Part shown: one piece after another, positions 17,947 to 27,665 of the stretch
Position numbering within the stretch: the stretch's first letter is position 1
How the letters are laid out: every line of letters starts with the position of its first letter
Source: Arthrobacter sp. SDTb3-6
Lineage (GTDB): Bacteria; Actinomycetota; Actinomycetes; Actinomycetales; Micrococcaceae
Assembly (NCBI RefSeq): GCF_013376095.1
Contig: NZ_JAAMFN010000001.1
Span: 62,001 to 126,000, forward strand
Direction of reading: 5' to 3'
Length of the DNA stretch: 64,000 nucleotides
Made by a program: the position numbers and the translations under genes
Notes under the pieces: generated by a model
What the model saw: only the letters and a program-made list of their open reading frames with translations
Database searches by the model: none
Told to the model about the DNA's origin: nothing

Positions 17947-18543
17947 CTACTCCGGCGCCTGAAACTCCGTTGCGCCCCTGGCCCACAGCGTGAAGCGGTA
18001 TTCGGTGCCGTTCTTTGCGGTGTTCCAGCCTTCGCCCGGTGTGGCCCCGCGGAACGACCACTCCGCACCGAGCACGGGCGCCTGCGTGTCACCTGGCACG
18101 TCCGTGTTAATAACGGTGATGACGGCCACGTTGCAGTCCTCGAGCAGTTCCCCAAAGACCTGCGCGCCGCCAATGACCCACACCTCGTTGCCACCGGGGG
18201 AGAGCTGGGCCTCCACGAGTGCGTGTTCCACGGAGTCAAGCACGACGGCGCCGCCCGCCCCCGGCGTTGAGCCCCACCCTTCCTGCCGGGTCACCACGAT
18301 GTTGGTGCGCCCCGGCAGCGGCCGGTACTTCGCCGGGAACGAGTCCCAGGTCTTGCGGCCCATGACCACCGGGTGGCCGGAGGTGACGCGCTTGAAGTGG
18401 GCCAGGTCCTCGGGCAGGTGCCAGGGCATGCCGCCGTCGGCGCCAATGACGCCCTGGTTGGTCTGCGCCCAGATCATGCCGATGATCGGTTCGGTGAAGC
18501 GGTAGTACCCGGGCTGTTCGGGGGAAGCTGGCTTAGGGTTCAT
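17947..18543 (-). CDS. folA: Dihydrofolate reductase
   Basis: A 198-residue NADPH-dependent enzyme regenerating tetrahydrofolate. The substrate site appears as [20 protein letters not shown], with the conserved Trp and the acidic residue of LPEDL. The cofactor segment [12 protein letters not shown] and the central [14 protein letters not shown] are also present. Its ATG overlaps the thyA stop (ATGA), so it is translationally coupled to thymidylate synthase, which makes the dihydrofolate it consumes. The N-terminus has about 15 extra residues before the core; an internal start is possible. Natural trimethoprim sensitivity cannot be judged. Confidence 0.95.
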   Translation of the reverse strand: MNPKPASPEQPGYYRFTEPIIGMIWAQTNQGVIGADGGMPWHLPEDLAHFKRVTSGHPVVMGRKTWDSFPAKYRPLPGRTNIVVTRQEGWGSTPGAGGAVVLDSVEHALVEAQLSPGGNEVWVIGGAQVFGELLEDCNVAVITVINTDVPGDTQAPVLGAEWSFRGATPGEGWNTAKNGTEYRFTLWARGATEFQAPE

Positions 18544-19358
18544 ACGGCGATCGGTGCCTTAATCGTCGGGTGGTGGCGGTAGTCGACCAGCTCAAAGTCC
18601 TCGAACTTGTAGTCGAGGATCGAATCCGGCGTACGCGTAAACCGCAGCCGCGGATACGGGTACGGCTCACGCGAAAGCTGTTCGGCCACCTGCTGGATGT
18701 GGTCGTCGTAAATATGCACGTCGCCGCCGGTCCAGATGAACTCGCCCGGCTCCATGTCCAGCTGCTGCGCCACCATCATGGTCAGCAGGGCGTAGGAGGC
18801 AATGTTGAACGGGACACCCAGGAAGGAGTCGGCCGAGCGCTGGTACAGCTGGCAGCTGAGTTTCCCGCGGCCGTCTTCCGTGGGGGCGACGTAAAACTGG
18901 AAGAACGCGTGGCACGGCGGCAGCGCCATGTTTTTCAGCTCGCCCACGTTCCAGGCGGAGACCATGTGCCGGCGGGAATCGGGGTTGCTGCGCAGCGACT
19001 CCATCACGGCGGCAATCTGGTCGATGTGTTCGCCGTCCGGCGTGGGCCACGAGCGCCACTGGACGCCATAAACGGGGCCCAGCTCGCCGTCGTCGTCCGC
19101 CCATTCGTTCCAGATCTTCACGCCGTTCTCCTGCAGCCAGCGCACGTTCGAATCGCCGCGCAGGAACCACAGCAGCTCCAGGGCCACGGACTTGAAGTGC
19201 ACCCGCTTGGTGGTGATGAGGGGGAAGCCCTCGGAAAGGTCGAAGCGCAGCTGCCGGCCAAAAACGCTGCGGGTCCCGGTGCCGGTGCGGTCCGATTTAT
19301 GGGTGCCGTTGGCCAGCACGTCCCGGAGCATGTCCTCATACGGGGTCAGGATAGTCAC
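18540..19358 (-). CDS. thyA: Thymidylate synthase
   Basis: A 272-residue enzyme converting dUMP to dTMP with methylene-tetrahydrofolate. Family motifs: [20 protein letters not shown] near the N-terminus, the catalytic Cys in [28 protein letters not shown], and the dUMP-binding [12 protein letters not shown] at 19358 ([11 protein letters not shown]) is chosen over a GTG at 19364 because the latter abuts the -10 box TAGACT (19366-19371); from 19358 the spacing is 7 nt, as for other leaderless genes here. The stop overlaps the DHFR start. The upstream mutT1 gene ends only 25 nt away. Confidence 0.95.
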   Translation of the reverse strand: MTILTPYEDMLRDVLANGTHKSDRTGTGTRSVFGRQLRFDLSEGFPLITTKRVHFKSVALELLWFLRGDSNVRWLQENGVKIWNEWADDDGELGPVYGVQWRSWPTPDGEHIDQIAAVMESLRSNPDSRRHMVSAWNVGELKNMALPPCHAFFQFYVAPTEDGRGKLSCQLYQRSADSFLGVPFNIASYALLTMMVAQQLDMEPGEFIWTGGDVHIYDDHIQQVAEQLSREPYPYPRLRFTRTPDSILDYKFEDFELVDYRHHPTIKAPIAV

Positions 19359-19365
19359 GCCCACC

Positions 19366-19371
19366 AGTCTA
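19366..19371 (-). promoter_or_regulatory. -10 box of a leaderless promoter (thyA-folA)
   Basis: TAGACT on the minus strand ends 7 nt before the GTG at 19358. This gives thyA-folA a promoter separate from ppk1-mutT1. Confidence 0.5.
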
Positions 19372-19383
19372 CGTGCCCGGCCG

Positions 19384-20349
19384 TCAGTCCTCGTAGGGCC
19401 GGTGCTGCTCCAGGGCCACGATGCGTCCAGGCTCGCTGACGGACACGTGCGCCACCAGGACCTCGCCCGGGGCCAGGTGCGGGTCGCCCAGCGGGAGGGT
19501 GGCCGCCAGCGGTGCGTCCATGTGCGTGGCCAGCGTCTTCAGGACAGTCGGCAGCACGGGCCGGTGGGTGCAGAGCGCCGCGGCCTTGGACTTGGCGAGC
19601 AGCTTTTCAACGGCTGCGGCGGCCTTGTCCGGATTCCGCTTATGGTCCGCTTCCGTCAGTGCCGGCACCACCTTGACCTTGGCCTTTGTGGCCTGGGCGT
19701 AGGGGGAGATGGTGGCAATGCAGCGCATCCAGCCGCTGGTGATGACCTTTCCCGGGTGCCAGGCCATCAGCAGCCGCTGGAGGTAGAGCGCCTGCCGCTT
19801 GCCGGTGGCCGCCAGCGGCCGCTCGCCTTCGGCCCGGGTCCACGCCGAGCGGGGCTTGGCCTTGGCGTGCCGGATCACCACCAGGGGCCAGGTCTGCAGG
19901 CTACCCGCCTCATGGGCGGCGAGCAGCGCGTCCAGGGGTTCGACGTCGGACGGGTTGGACAGCAGGCCCCTCGCCTTGGTGGGGGAGCACCAGACGGCCG
20001 TGTCCACCTCCTTGCCGTCGGGCAGGGGCGGCATGTCGTCCACTTCGGAGGCCCAGTAGTGCACTTCCTTGATGCCGGGCTTGACGGCGTAGCGGATGAA
20101 CGGCAGGGGGATGCCGAGGGTGATGGGCAGCCCCACTTCCTCATAGACTTCGCGCACCGCGCATTCCGCGAGCGTTTCGCCCTTGTCCAGCTTGCCCTTG
20201 GGCCAGGACCAGTCGTCGTAGCGCTGCCGGTGGATGAGCAGGAGCTCCAGCTTCCTTTTCTTCACCCGCCAGCACAGCGCCCCGGCGGCGTACACGGAAA
20301 TTTCCGTGCCGTCGGTTGCCACGTCCTCCAAATGCTCGCTGCTGCGCAT
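19384..20349 (-). CDS. mutT1: MutT1-like hydrolase: Nudix domain plus histidine phosphatase domain
   Basis: A 321-residue two-domain protein. The N-terminal Nudix box spans residues 52-74 with the pattern G-x5-E-x7-REV-x-EE-x-G-L. The C-terminal phosphatase domain starts near 155 with [11 protein letters not shown], where H161 would be phosphorylated, and has a second His in [10 protein letters not shown]. Mycobacterial MutT1 has the same layout, hydrolyses 8-oxo-dGTP/8-oxo-GTP and diadenosine polyphosphates, and also lies next to the polyphosphate kinase gene. Its ATG overlaps the ppk1 stop (ATGA), so the two are translationally coupled. Confidence 0.9.
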   Translation of the reverse strand: MRSSEHLEDVATDGTEISVYAAGALCWRVKKRKLELLLIHRQRYDDWSWPKGKLDKGETLAECAVREVYEEVGLPITLGIPLPFIRYAVKPGIKEVHYWASEVDDMPPLPDGKEVDTAVWCSPTKARGLLSNPSDVEPLDALLAAHEAGSLQTWPLVVIRHAKAKPRSAWTRAEGERPLAATGKRQALYLQRLLMAWHPGKVITSGWMRCIATISPYAQATKAKVKVVPALTEADHKRNPDKAAAAVEKLLAKSKAAALCTHRPVLPTVLKTLATHMDAPLAATLPLGDPHLAPGEVLVAHVSVSEPGRIVALEQHRPYED

Positions 20350-22592
20350 CAACGGTGGAGGGTGGAGCGCTGTCGGGAACGGCTGGCGAGCAGCCAGGAC
20401 TGGACGTCGCTGAGCGGATCGCCTTGGGCGTCGAGGTGGTGGCGCGTCCATTCGCCGTCCTCGCCCAGGTGCCAGCTGGATGTGCGGTCGTCGAGGTAGC
20501 GGTCCAGGAGGGAGTTGACCTCCACGATGTGGTCGGGGTTGGACAGCTGCACCAGGGCCTCCACGCGGCGGTCCAGGTTGCGGTGCATCATGTCCGCCGA
20601 ACCGATGTAGACCACCGGCTTCCCGCCGTTGGCAAAGGTAAACACGCGTGAATGCTCCAGGAAGCGGCCCAAAATGGAGCGGACCGTGATGTTCTCGCTA
20701 AGCCCCGGAACGCCCGGGCGCAGCGAGCAGATGCCGCGCACCACCACGCCCACGTCCACCCCGGCCTGGGAGGCGCGGTACAGCGAATCGATGATGGCCT
20801 CGTCCACCATGGAATTGACCTTGAAGCGCACCTGCGCCGGCAGGCCCGCCTTCTTGTGGGCAATTTCGGCATCGATGCGGGCAATCAGGCCCGAACGCAC
20901 CGAACGCGGCGCCACGAGCAGGCGTTCAAACTCGGACTTGGGGGCGTAGCCGGAGAGCTGGTTGAACAGCTTGGACAGGTCCTCGCCCACCTGGTTGTCG
21001 GCCGTCAGCAGGCCCAGGTCCTCGTAGTACCGGGCCGTGCGCGGGTGGTAGTTGCCGGTGCCGATGTGGCAGTAGCGGCGCAGCCCGTCCTGCTCCTGGC
21101 GCACCACCAGGGACAGCTTGCAGTGGGTTTTCAGGCCCACGATGCCGTACACCACGTGCACGCCCGCCTGTTCCAGCTTCCTGGCCCAGGAGATGTTGGC
21201 CTGCTCGTCAAAGCGGGCCTTGATCTCCACGAGGGCCAGCACCTGCTTGCCGGCCTCCGCCGCGTCGACCAGGGCGTCCACGATGGGGGAGTCTCCGGAG
21301 GTGCGGTACAGGGTCTGCTTGATGGCCCGGACCTTGGGGTCCGAGGCCGCCTGCTCCAGGAACGCCTGCACCGAGGTGGAGAAGGAGTCGTAGGGGTGGT
21401 GGAGCAGGATGTCGCGCCGGCGCATGGCAGCGAACACGTTGGCGGCCTTCGCCGTCTCTGATTCATTCAGGTCCCGCGAGGTGTGGGCCACGTGCTTGGG
21501 GTAGCGCAGGTCGCTGCGGTCAATGTGCCCAATGACGGAGAGCCCGCGCAGGTCCAGCGGGGCCGGGAGCTTGTAGACCTCGGCCTCGTCGACGTCGAGT
21601 TCGCGCACCAGCAGCGCCAGGACGTTCGGGTCGATGTCCGTGGCCACTTCCAGGCGGACGGGCGTGCCGAACCGGCGGCGGAGCAGTTCCTTCTCCAGCG
21701 CCTGGAGGAGGTTCTCGGCGTCGTCCTCCTCCACCTCAAGGTCCTCGTTGCGGGTGACCCGGAAGGTGTGGTGCTCAATGACCTCCATGCCGGGGAAGAG
21801 CTGGTCGAGGTGCTCGGCGATGACTTCTTCGAGCGAAATGAAGCGGGCCACGCGCCCGGGCACGGTCCCGGCGCGGGGGCCGTCCACGGAGACCAGCCGT
21901 TCGAGCAGGTCCGGGACCTTCAGGCGGGCAAAGAGTTCCTTGTCGCTGACGGGGTTGCGCACCACCACGGCCAGGTTCAGCGAGAGCCCGGAGATGTACG
22001 GGAACGGGTGGGCCGGGTCCACGGCCAGCGGGGTGAGGATGGGGAAGATCTTTTCGGCGAACATCTTGCTCAGCCGGTCCTTGGCGGCCTCGTCCAGTTC
22101 GTTCCAGTGCACCAGGTGCAGGTGTTCGTAGGCGAGGGCGGGGCGGATTTGGCTGGCAAAGACATGGGCGTGGCGCGCCTGCAGCTTGTGCGCTTCCTCG
22201 CTGATGTGTTCCAGGACCTCGATGGGGCTCAGCCCGGCGGGGGACGGCACGGCCAGGCCGGCGGCGATGCGCCGCTTCAGCCCGGCCACCCGAACCATGA
22301 AGAATTCATCGAGGTTGGAGGCGAAGATGGACAGGAAATTCACCCGTTCGAGCAGGTAAAGCTCCGGATCCTCGGCCAGTTCCAGGACGCGGGCGTTGAA
22401 CGCCAGCCAGCTCAGCTCCCGGTCCAGGAAGCGGTCGGGGCTGATGTCGCCCGCCGGCAGAAGGTTCGGCTCAAACTCGGGGATGTCGATCCGGTCCTGC
22501 GTGGCGCGCACGGCGGGCATCTCGCCGGAACCGAAACGTTCCCCGTTCAGCGACGCCGAGGTCTGCACCGGTCCCTTGTATTCGCGCTTCAT
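20349..22592 (-). CDS. ppk: Polyphosphate kinase 1
   Basis: A 747-residue enzyme that reversibly moves the gamma-phosphate of ATP to long polyphosphate chains. The N domain has [19 protein letters not shown] and [17 protein letters not shown]. The catalytic region has [23 protein letters not shown]-like [13 protein letters not shown], and [19 protein letters not shown] with the His that is phosphorylated. [16 protein letters not shown] is near the C-terminus. The start at 22592 (MKREYKGP) has GAGGA 8 nt upstream. Longer in-frame extensions would overlap the promoter at 22628-22633. Coupled to mutT1 through an ATGA overlap. Confidence 0.96.
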   Translation of the reverse strand: MKREYKGPVQTSASLNGERFGSGEMPAVRATQDRIDIPEFEPNLLPAGDISPDRFLDRELSWLAFNARVLELAEDPELYLLERVNFLSIFASNLDEFFMVRVAGLKRRIAAGLAVPSPAGLSPIEVLEHISEEAHKLQARHAHVFASQIRPALAYEHLHLVHWNELDEAAKDRLSKMFAEKIFPILTPLAVDPAHPFPYISGLSLNLAVVVRNPVSDKELFARLKVPDLLERLVSVDGPRAGTVPGRVARFISLEEVIAEHLDQLFPGMEVIEHHTFRVTRNEDLEVEEDDAENLLQALEKELLRRRFGTPVRLEVATDIDPNVLALLVRELDVDEAEVYKLPAPLDLRGLSVIGHIDRSDLRYPKHVAHTSRDLNESETAKAANVFAAMRRRDILLHHPYDSFSTSVQAFLEQAASDPKVRAIKQTLYRTSGDSPIVDALVDAAEAGKQVLALVEIKARFDEQANISWARKLEQAGVHVVYGIVGLKTHCKLSLVVRQEQDGLRRYCHIGTGNYHPRTARYYEDLGLLTADNQVGEDLSKLFNQLSGYAPKSEFERLLVAPRSVRSGLIARIDAEIAHKKAGLPAQVRFKVNSMVDEAIIDSLYRASQAGVDVGVVVRGICSLRPGVPGLSENITVRSILGRFLEHSRVFTFANGGKPVVYIGSADMMHRNLDRRVEALVQLSNPDHIVEVNSLLDRYLDDRTSSWHLGEDGEWTRHHLDAQGDPLSDVQSWLLASRSRQRSTLHR

Positions 22593-22627
22593 CGATAAAT
22601 CCTCAAAGTTGGTGCTGCTTTGTTCCA

Positions 22628-22633
22628 ACACTA
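22628..22633 (-). promoter_or_regulatory. Candidate -10 box for ppk-mutT1
   Basis: TAGTGT on the minus strand, about 36 nt before the ppk ATG, between mshD and ppk. The -35 region is not convincing. Confidence 0.35.
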
Positions 22634-22684
22634 CAAGCCCCCGGCGGGCCTGGGCAGTGCGCGCAGCAAGGTTCCATGTGCCGG

Positions 22685-23662
22685 TCAGGAGGGGGAGACG
22701 GGGCCGTACATGACGTCGGAATCCCACTTGGTGAAGCCCAGCTTCCGGTACAGCGCCACGGCTGCCTCGTTGTCGGCGTCCACGTACAGCATGATGGCCC
22801 GCAGCCCCTGCGCCTGCAGGTAGTCGATCCCCTGGCTGGTCAGCACCCTGCCCAGGCCCATGCCCTGGGCGGCCGGCGTCACACCCACGACATAGACCTC
22901 GCCCATGGGGGACTGCCCCGCGCGCCCCGGATGGACCTTGGTCCAGTGGAAGCCCAGGATCGCCCCGGAGCCGTCCACGGCCAGGAAGAAGCCGGCCGGA
23001 TCAAACCACGGCTCGGCCATGCGGGCCTGGAGGTCCTCAAGGGTCAGCGCGCCCTGTTCGGGGTGGTGGGCGAAGGCTGCGGCGTTGGCCGACAGCCAGG
23101 CGGCCTCGTCCTGGTGGGGCACAAAGGTCCGCAAGGTCACGCCGTCGGGCAGCTGGGGGCGGTGCGGCTCCGCGGCGGGCTCCGGTGCCCGGCGCACCAG
23201 GCGCATGCGCCACAGTTCACGGATGGCACGGTAGCCGTAGCTGGCGGCCAGGTCCGCCGCCGCCTCGTGGTCCCCATGCGACCACGCCCGGATGCCCTGA
23301 AGCCCGCGGACCTCCACCAGCTTGTCCAGCAGCATCGAGCCGACGCCCTCGTTGCGGTAGTTGGGGTGCACGGCAATCTCCAGGACGCCCTCACCGCCGT
23401 CAAGCACGACGACGGCCACGCCCGCCAGGTCTTCGCCTTCCGTTGGTGAATTCTCCTCTGGGGCATAGGTCAGCAGGACCAGGACGGAATGCGGGCCGGC
23501 CTGCCGGGCCTTCAATTCCACCAGGGTCTGCTCGGAAAACGGCGGATTGCCGTCCTCGTCCTCGGCATCGCCGACCAGGTCGAGGATGTCGTGCAGGACG
23601 TCGGGTTCGGGGGTGCCCGGGACCACTGTCACGGGCCAGCTGCCAGTCTTTGCGGGGCTCAT
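22685..23662 (-). CDS. mshD: Mycothiol synthase (two GNAT domains)
   Basis: A 325-residue acetyltransferase catalysing the last step of mycothiol synthesis, acetylation of Cys-GlcN-Ins with acetyl-CoA. Two GNAT repeats are visible: the first with [22 protein letters not shown], the second with [19 protein letters not shown] and [16 protein letters not shown]. Between them is [19 protein letters not shown], a typical MshD segment. ATG at 23662 is 6 nt after TAGGCT, so the transcript is probably leaderless; a GTG at 23668 abuts that box and is rejected. In mycobacteria mshD and glnR are likewise neighbours. Confidence 0.93.
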   Translation of the reverse strand: MSPAKTGSWPVTVVPGTPEPDVLHDILDLVGDAEDEDGNPPFSEQTLVELKARQAGPHSVLVLLTYAPEENSPTEGEDLAGVAVVVLDGGEGVLEIAVHPNYRNEGVGSMLLDKLVEVRGLQGIRAWSHGDHEAAADLAASYGYRAIRELWRMRLVRRAPEPAAEPHRPQLPDGVTLRTFVPHQDEAAWLSANAAAFAHHPEQGALTLEDLQARMAEPWFDPAGFFLAVDGSGAILGFHWTKVHPGRAGQSPMGEVYVVGVTPAAQGMGLGRVLTSQGIDYLQAQGLRAIMLYVDADNEAAVALYRKLGFTKWDSDVMYGPVSPS

Positions 23663-23668
23663 GACCAC

Positions 23669-23674
23669 AGCCTA
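23669..23674 (-). promoter_or_regulatory. -10 box of a leaderless promoter (mshD)
   Basis: TAGGCT on the minus strand ends 6 nt before the mshD ATG at 23662. Confidence 0.5.
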
Positions 23675-23847
23675 GACGATATGGGGTGGGGGCGGCTGGG
23701 TTTATGTCCCGTGCGCTGCGGACGCCTGCGGGATGCCGGTGCCACACCGTGGACAGGCGACGGCCATCCGGCGGGCACCCGGCATGCATCCGCTCCAGCC
23801 GGTGCCCGGACGGGTGTGGCGGTTTGCCATGGGCGCCGGTGCTGCCC

Positions 23848-23964
23848 TAGAGTTTGAGGGCAGCAACTGCGAGGGGGATGCACCAGTGGGGTGTCCTCGA
23901 TACGTTCGACCCGTATGTCCTCCACCACGGCGAAGGCCCGCTCCATGACGGAGCGGGCCTTTTT
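23848..23964 (+). other. Possible small transcript between mshD and glnR
   Basis: Between two minus-strand genes lies a plus-strand -10-like box TAGAGT (23848-23853), with TTGCCA at 23823-23828 as a weak -35 (19-bp spacer), then about 80 nt ending in a strong hairpin followed by five T on the plus strand. A short reading frame (MHQWGVLDTFDPYVLHHG) begins at 23878 but has no stop before the hairpin. A small RNA is possible; nothing proves it. The rest of 23675-24023 shows no gene. Confidence 0.25.
23932..23964. terminator. Terminator-like hairpin downstream of glnR
   Basis: GGCCCGCTCC and GGAGCGGGCC pair around a 5-nt loop. TTTTT follows on the plus strand and only TT on the minus strand. It lies 60 nt beyond the glnR stop and may end glnR transcripts, but the T run is on the opposite side. 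Confidence 0.7.
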
Positions 23965-24023
23965 CATGTTGGCGCCAGCCGTCCGGGGCGCCGCCGGCCG
24001 CGGCCCCGGAGTGGCGTGTTGTG

Positions 24024-24722
24024 TTACGCCCCGGCCAGTTCGTCGTCGGGCATGTTGGCAATGGTGAGGCGGTAGCCGACGTTGCGGACCGTGCTGATCA
24101 GGCTCTCGTGGTCCGAGCCGAGCTTGGCACGCAGGCGCCTGACGTGGACATCGACGGTGCGGGTGCCCCCGTAATAGTCATAGCCCCAGACTTCATTCAA
24201 CAGCTGCGCACGGGTGAAGACGCGGCCCGGATGCTGCGCCAGGTACTTCAGCAGCTCAAATTCCTTGTAGGTCAGGTTCAGCGCCTTGCCATGGACCCGT
24301 GCCGTGTAGCTGTCCTCGTCAATCACCACGCCGGCGGCCTGGATTTCCTGGTGCACCGAGTCCTCGGCGTCGGAGACCCGCGTCAGGGCCAGCCGGATGC
24401 GCGCCTCCACCTCCGCGGGACCGGCTGAATCGAGAATGACGTCATCCGCCGCCCACGACGCCGTGACGGCGGCCATGCCGCCTTCCGTCAGGACCAGCAG
24501 CAGGGGCACGCTGATGCCTGTCGCACGCAGCAACTGGGTCAGGGACCGGGAGCCGGCCAGGTCCTTGCGTGCGTCGACCATGATCAGGTCGGTCGGCCTG
24601 GCGTCCAGCAGGGCAGTGGGGACGGCGGGCAGGATGTGGATCGAGTGGCTGAGCAGTTCCAAGGCAGGCAGGACGTCCACGGAACTGCCCTGGTTGTTGG
24701 TCAGCATTAAGATCTGCGACAT
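24024..24722 (-). CDS. glnR: Nitrogen regulator GlnR (OmpR-family, atypical response regulator)
   Basis: A 232-residue DNA-binding regulator. The receiver-like domain covers residues 1-115 and keeps the single conserved Asp50 ([11 protein letters not shown]) but lacks the usual acidic pair and Lys, as GlnR proteins do; they are dimers not activated by phosphorylation. [19 protein letters not shown] and [20 protein letters not shown] are characteristic. The winged helix (about 130-228) reads [20 protein letters not shown] and [19 protein letters not shown]. Start at 24722 after GGAGGA. Neighbour mshD matches the mycobacterial order. It should control glutamine synthetase, ammonium transport and nitrate genes elsewhere. 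Confidence 0.92.
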   Translation of the reverse strand: MSQILMLTNNQGSSVDVLPALELLSHSIHILPAVPTALLDARPTDLIMVDARKDLAGSRSLTQLLRATGISVPLLLVLTEGGMAAVTASWAADDVILDSAGPAEVEARIRLALTRVSDAEDSVHQEIQAAGVVIDEDSYTARVHGKALNLTYKEFELLKYLAQHPGRVFTRAQLLNEVWGYDYYGGTRTVDVHVRRLRAKLGSDHESLISTVRNVGYRLTIANMPDDELAGA

Positions 24723-24877
24723 GACTTCCTCCAAAGTGCGTAGATAAGCGCATCTTTGAGCGATGAACCACCGGTCACCCCCGGGACCGGTTGATCGCAC
24801 CGTGGGCCAGGGCAGCGGCGCCAGTGGCACAACGCACCGGGGCAGGGGTTGTTCCACAGTGTACCGCCAGAGTAGGG

Positions 24878-24883
24878 CAGGAT
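24878..24883 (+). promoter_or_regulatory. Possible -10 box of a leaderless promoter (membrane protein gene)
   Basis: CAGGAT ends 6 nt before the GTG at 24890. It deviates from TANNNT at the first base only. Confidence 0.3.
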
Positions 24884-24889
24884 TGATGT

Positions 24890-25624
24890 GTGAAGTCATC
24901 AATAGCCGGACTTGTTGGAATCGTTGCGCTCGCAGCCATCGTCGCCGGGCACTCCTTGGGGCTGGGCTGGACAGTGGGTGTGGCCGTGGTGCTTTCCGTT
25001 GGTTTTGGCTACGGCTGGCCGCAGTATTTGGGCATTCCGGCGAAGAAGACCCTGGGTGCCGTGATCGCCCTCAGCGGCGCAGGGGCGGCCCTGGCCGGCG
25101 GGCTGACCCGCGATGCCAACTTTCTGGTCTGGACGCCGGTGTTCATTGCCTTCGGCTTCGGCGCGGTCATGGTGGTGCAGCTCCTGAGGGGCGCGGGCCA
25201 GGAACACCGGCTCGAGTCCACCCTGGGTGCGGGGGCCGGCGTCCTGATCGCCGGGTTTGCCGCCGGCTGGGTCTCCTCCTACCGCTTCCTTGGCGAGCCC
25301 GGCATGACCGTGGTTGCCGCCACGGGTGCGGGGGTGGCCCTGGTCATTGGCATGCTGCCCTGGCCGGACAGGGTCCTGGCGCCGCTGGCCATTGTCCTGG
25401 CCGCCTTGGCCGGCCCGCTCGCGGCACTGCTCGTCTCCGAGCTGCGGATTGTGCCTGCCGCCGTGATCGGGGCGCTCGTGGCGGCCGTGATTGCCAGCTT
25501 CCACCGCCTGCGCACCCTCTCGGGGCCTGTTCCCAATGTTGCGGGAGGCCTGGCCGCGGCGGCGGCACCGGTCCTTGCGCTCGGCGCCCTGGTGTATTTC
25601 ATGGAAAAACTGCTGTTGACCTGA
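24890..25624 (+). CDS. Polytopic membrane protein of unknown function
   Basis: A 244-residue, very hydrophobic protein ([20 protein letters not shown] at the start), predicted to span the membrane about eight times with short loops. Charged stretches occur only around residues 100-110 ([11 protein letters not shown]) and 205 (ASFHRLRTL). No transporter signature, catalytic motif or domain was recognised; it could be a permease-like conserved actinobacterial protein. GTG at 24890 was chosen from the 6-nt spacing to a -10-like box. It is divergent from glnR, so GlnR control is possible. The 37-codon gene starts 30 nt after its stop. Confidence 0.7.
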   Translation: MKSSIAGLVGIVALAAIVAGHSLGLGWTVGVAVVLSVGFGYGWPQYLGIPAKKTLGAVIALSGAGAALAGGLTRDANFLVWTPVFIAFGFGAVMVVQLLRGAGQEHRLESTLGAGAGVLIAGFAAGWVSSYRFLGEPGMTVVAATGAGVALVIGMLPWPDRVLAPLAIVLAALAGPLAALLVSELRIVPAAVIGALVAAVIASFHRLRTLSGPVPNVAGGLAAAAAPVLALGALVYFMEKLLLT

Positions 25625-25641
25625 GCGCCAAAAGATCACGA

Positions 25642-25647
25642 TAGGAT
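25642..25647 (+). promoter_or_regulatory. -10 box of a leaderless promoter (37-codon gene)
   Basis: TAGGAT ends 6 nt before the ATG at 25654, the same spacing as at other leaderless starts in this window. Confidence 0.55.
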
Positions 25648-25653
25648 GGCTCC

Positions 25654-25767
25654 ATGAGCGTACTTTCCCTGGAAATTTTCTTCATCTGCCTGCTGGTCCT
25701 CGCCGGACTCACCATGGCCTGGTTCGCCGTCATGGTGGTGTGGCGCCTCTTCAAGGGCCAGCAGTAG
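25654..25767 (+). CDS. Small single-helix membrane peptide, 37 residues
   Basis: A short gene with ATG at 25654 and TAG at 25765-25767. The product is one hydrophobic helix (about residues 4-30, including IFFICLLVLAGLTMAWFAV) ending in the basic tail WRLFKGQQ. Support comes from the TANNNT box 6 nt upstream, the clean stop, and the next gene's ATG 6 nt after the stop, which suggests co-transcription with the nitrobindin-like gene. It may be a membrane anchor or regulatory peptide. No family is recognised and the function is unknown. Confidence 0.65.
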   Translation: MSVLSLEIFFICLLVLAGLTMAWFAVMVVWRLFKGQQ

Positions 25768-25773
25768 GCCGCC

Positions 25774-26373
25774 ATGGCCATTGAAATCCCCACGGACCTG
25801 ACACCCGAACTGGTCCCGCTGTCCTGGCTGCTGGGCACCTGGACGGGACGCGGCCGGCTGGGATCCGGTGAGGCGGACGACGAACACTTCACCCAAACCG
25901 CCACGTTCAGCGCCAACGGGCTGCCGTACCTGCGGTACACGGCCGAATCCTGGCTCACGGACGAGGACGGCACCATCCTGCGCCCCCTGTCCGTGGAAAT
26001 GGGCTTTTGGCAGCTTGACCGCCCCATGAACGACGCCGACGGCGGCCCCGGCATGGTCCCCGCCGACATTGTGCCCGCACTGCGGACGGCCGACGACGTC
26101 GAGGCCCTGCGCAATGCCGACGGCGGCTTTGACATCATGGCTGGCATTGTCCACCCCGGCGGCATCTCCGAGCTGTACTACGGCAGCATCAAGGGACCGC
26201 AGATCCAGCTCTCCACCGACGCCGTCATGCGGCACGCCGGGGCCAAGGCCTACACGGCGGCCACCCGCATCTTCGGCCTGGTCAACGGCGACCTTTTCTG
26301 GCGCTGGGATGTTGCCGCCCAGGGCAAGTCCCTCGAAGCCCACGCCTCCGCAGCCCTGCACAAGGTCGCTTAA
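25774..26373 (+). CDS. Nitrobindin-like heme-binding beta-barrel protein (FABP family, DUF1794)
   Basis: A 199-residue protein with the nitrobindin signature LSWLLGTWTGRGRLG near residues 16-30, a barrel core with GLPYLRYTAESWL and LRPLSVEMGFWQL, and a C-terminal SLEAHASAALHKVA. The His in that segment lies where nitrobindins carry their proximal heme ligand. Bacterial nitrobindins bind ferric heme and turn over peroxynitrite or NO, so a nitrogen-stress role is plausible. About 25 residues around 85-110 are an extra acidic/Gly insert relative to short nitrobindins. Start at 25774 just after the 37-codon gene. Heme binding is inferred. Confidence 0.8.
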   Translation: MAIEIPTDLTPELVPLSWLLGTWTGRGRLGSGEADDEHFTQTATFSANGLPYLRYTAESWLTDEDGTILRPLSVEMGFWQLDRPMNDADGGPGMVPADIVPALRTADDVEALRNADGGFDIMAGIVHPGGISELYYGSIKGPQIQLSTDAVMRHAGAKAYTAATRIFGLVNGDLFWRWDVAAQGKSLEAHASAALHKVA

Positions 26374-26471
26374 CAGCGTAATAAATCCCGGCCCCGCTGT
26401 GGGCTGCATCGGCGACCGCCGGCGTCGAGGGTGGCTGGAATAGGCGTATCACGGAAGGCGTTGGAAACGTT

Positions 26472-27569
26472 ATGAGTTATTTGAGTCCCCTGCTGAACCG
26501 CCATGGCGCCGTGCAGGCCGGCGGCCTGGATGCCGGGGTGGCGGCACACTACGGGGATCCCCTCCGTGAACAGCGCCTCCTGGCCGGCTACCTTGGCAAG
26601 CCCGGGACCGCCGTCGTGGACCTTTCCCACCGCGGCGTGGTCACCGTGTCCGGTCCGGACCGGCTGAGCTGGCTGAACACGCTCTCCTCGCAAAGCCTCA
26701 CCCACCTGGCCCCCGGGGCCGGCACGGAGCTGTTGCTGCTGAGCGTGCAGGGGCGGATCGAATTCGACGCCCGCGTGGTGGACGACGGGGGGACCACGTG
26801 GCTGGTTGTGGAGGCCGGGGAGGCTGCGCCGCTGGCCGAATGGCTGACCTCCATGAAGTTCATGCTGCGGGTCGACGTGACGGATGTCTCGGCAGGCTGG
26901 GCCGTGCTGGGATCCGTGGTGGAGGTCCCCGAATGGGACGGACTCGTGGTGTGGACCGACCCCTGGCCGCACATCGGCGCCGGCGGCTGGAGTTACGCCG
27001 CCGTCGAAGAGGGTGCCCACCCCGGGCTGGAACGTCCCTGGCACGAATACCTGGTCCCTGCCGCGGACCTGGTTGCCACGGTGGGCACCCGGCCGCTGGC
27101 CGGTGCCTGGGCGGCGGAGGCTTTGCGAATTGCCGCCTGGCGCCCGCGCCGCGGGGCAGAGACCGACGACAAATCCATTCCCCACGAACTGGACCTGCTG
27201 CGCACGGCGGTGCACCTGGCCAAGGGGTGCTACAAGGGCCAGGAAACGGTGGCGCGCGTCCACAACCTGGGCCACCCGCCGCGCCGCCTCGTCTTCCTCC
27301 AGCTGGACGGATCCCAGCACACCATCCCGGCCCCGGGCAGCGGGGTGTTCGCGGGCGAGCGCAAGGTGGGCGTCGTGACCAGCGTGGCACAACACTATGA
27401 AATGGGTCCCATCGCCCTGGCCTTGATCAAGCGCACCGTGGACCCCGACGCCGCGCTCGTGGTGGACGACGCCGGCGAAAAGTACACGGCCGCCCAGGAA
27501 ACCATTGTGGCCACCGACGCCGGCCAGGTGGTCGGTCGCGCCACCGGTTTCCTGCGCGCACCGAGGTAG
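26472..27569 (+). CDS. ygfZ: YgfZ/GcvT-family folate-binding protein
   Basis: A 365-residue protein of the YgfZ family, which uses folate to support iron-sulfur cluster enzymes (and tRNA modification in E. coli). The hallmark KGCYKGQETVARVHNLG with its conserved Cys is present near residues 252-268. The N-terminal fold has VVDLSHRGVVTVSGPDRLSWL, like the GcvT aminomethyltransferase, and the C-terminal beta barrel ends GRATGFLRAPR. The ATG at 26472 follows GGAA. It lies about 100 nt after the nitrobindin-like gene, an association seen in other actinobacteria. Family call strong; the molecular reaction is not settled. Confidence 0.9.
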   Translation: MSYLSPLLNRHGAVQAGGLDAGVAAHYGDPLREQRLLAGYLGKPGTAVVDLSHRGVVTVSGPDRLSWLNTLSSQSLTHLAPGAGTELLLLSVQGRIEFDARVVDDGGTTWLVVEAGEAAPLAEWLTSMKFMLRVDVTDVSAGWAVLGSVVEVPEWDGLVVWTDPWPHIGAGGWSYAAVEEGAHPGLERPWHEYLVPAADLVATVGTRPLAGAWAAEALRIAAWRPRRGAETDDKSIPHELDLLRTAVHLAKGCYKGQETVARVHNLGHPPRRLVFLQLDGSQHTIPAPGSGVFAGERKVGVVTSVAQHYEMGPIALALIKRTVDPDAALVVDDAGEKYTAAQETIVATDAGQVVGRATGFLRAPR

Positions 27570-27622
27570 GGCGGGCCGTTCCCGGCCCCGGACACCACCA
27601 CGGAACAAACCGGGGGACGATG

Positions 27623-27652
27623 TTGTTCTCCATATAGTCCACGTGGAATAAT
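27623..27652 (+). promoter_or_regulatory. padR promoter with central palindrome
   Basis: TTGTTC (27623-27628) and AATAAT (27647-27652) are 18 bp apart. The spacer contains the perfect 10-bp palindrome TCCACGTGGA (27638-27647), whose symmetry extends imperfectly outward (ATA/TAT). A dimeric PadR repressor bound here would block the promoter, the usual autoregulated arrangement. Confidence 0.5.
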
Positions 27653-27665
27653 TCTTGGGGACTAA

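Noticed and set aside
23854-24075. A 73-codon plus-strand frame between mshD and glnR
   Set aside because: It reads through a strong terminator hairpin into the antisense of glnR; at most a small RNA is present.
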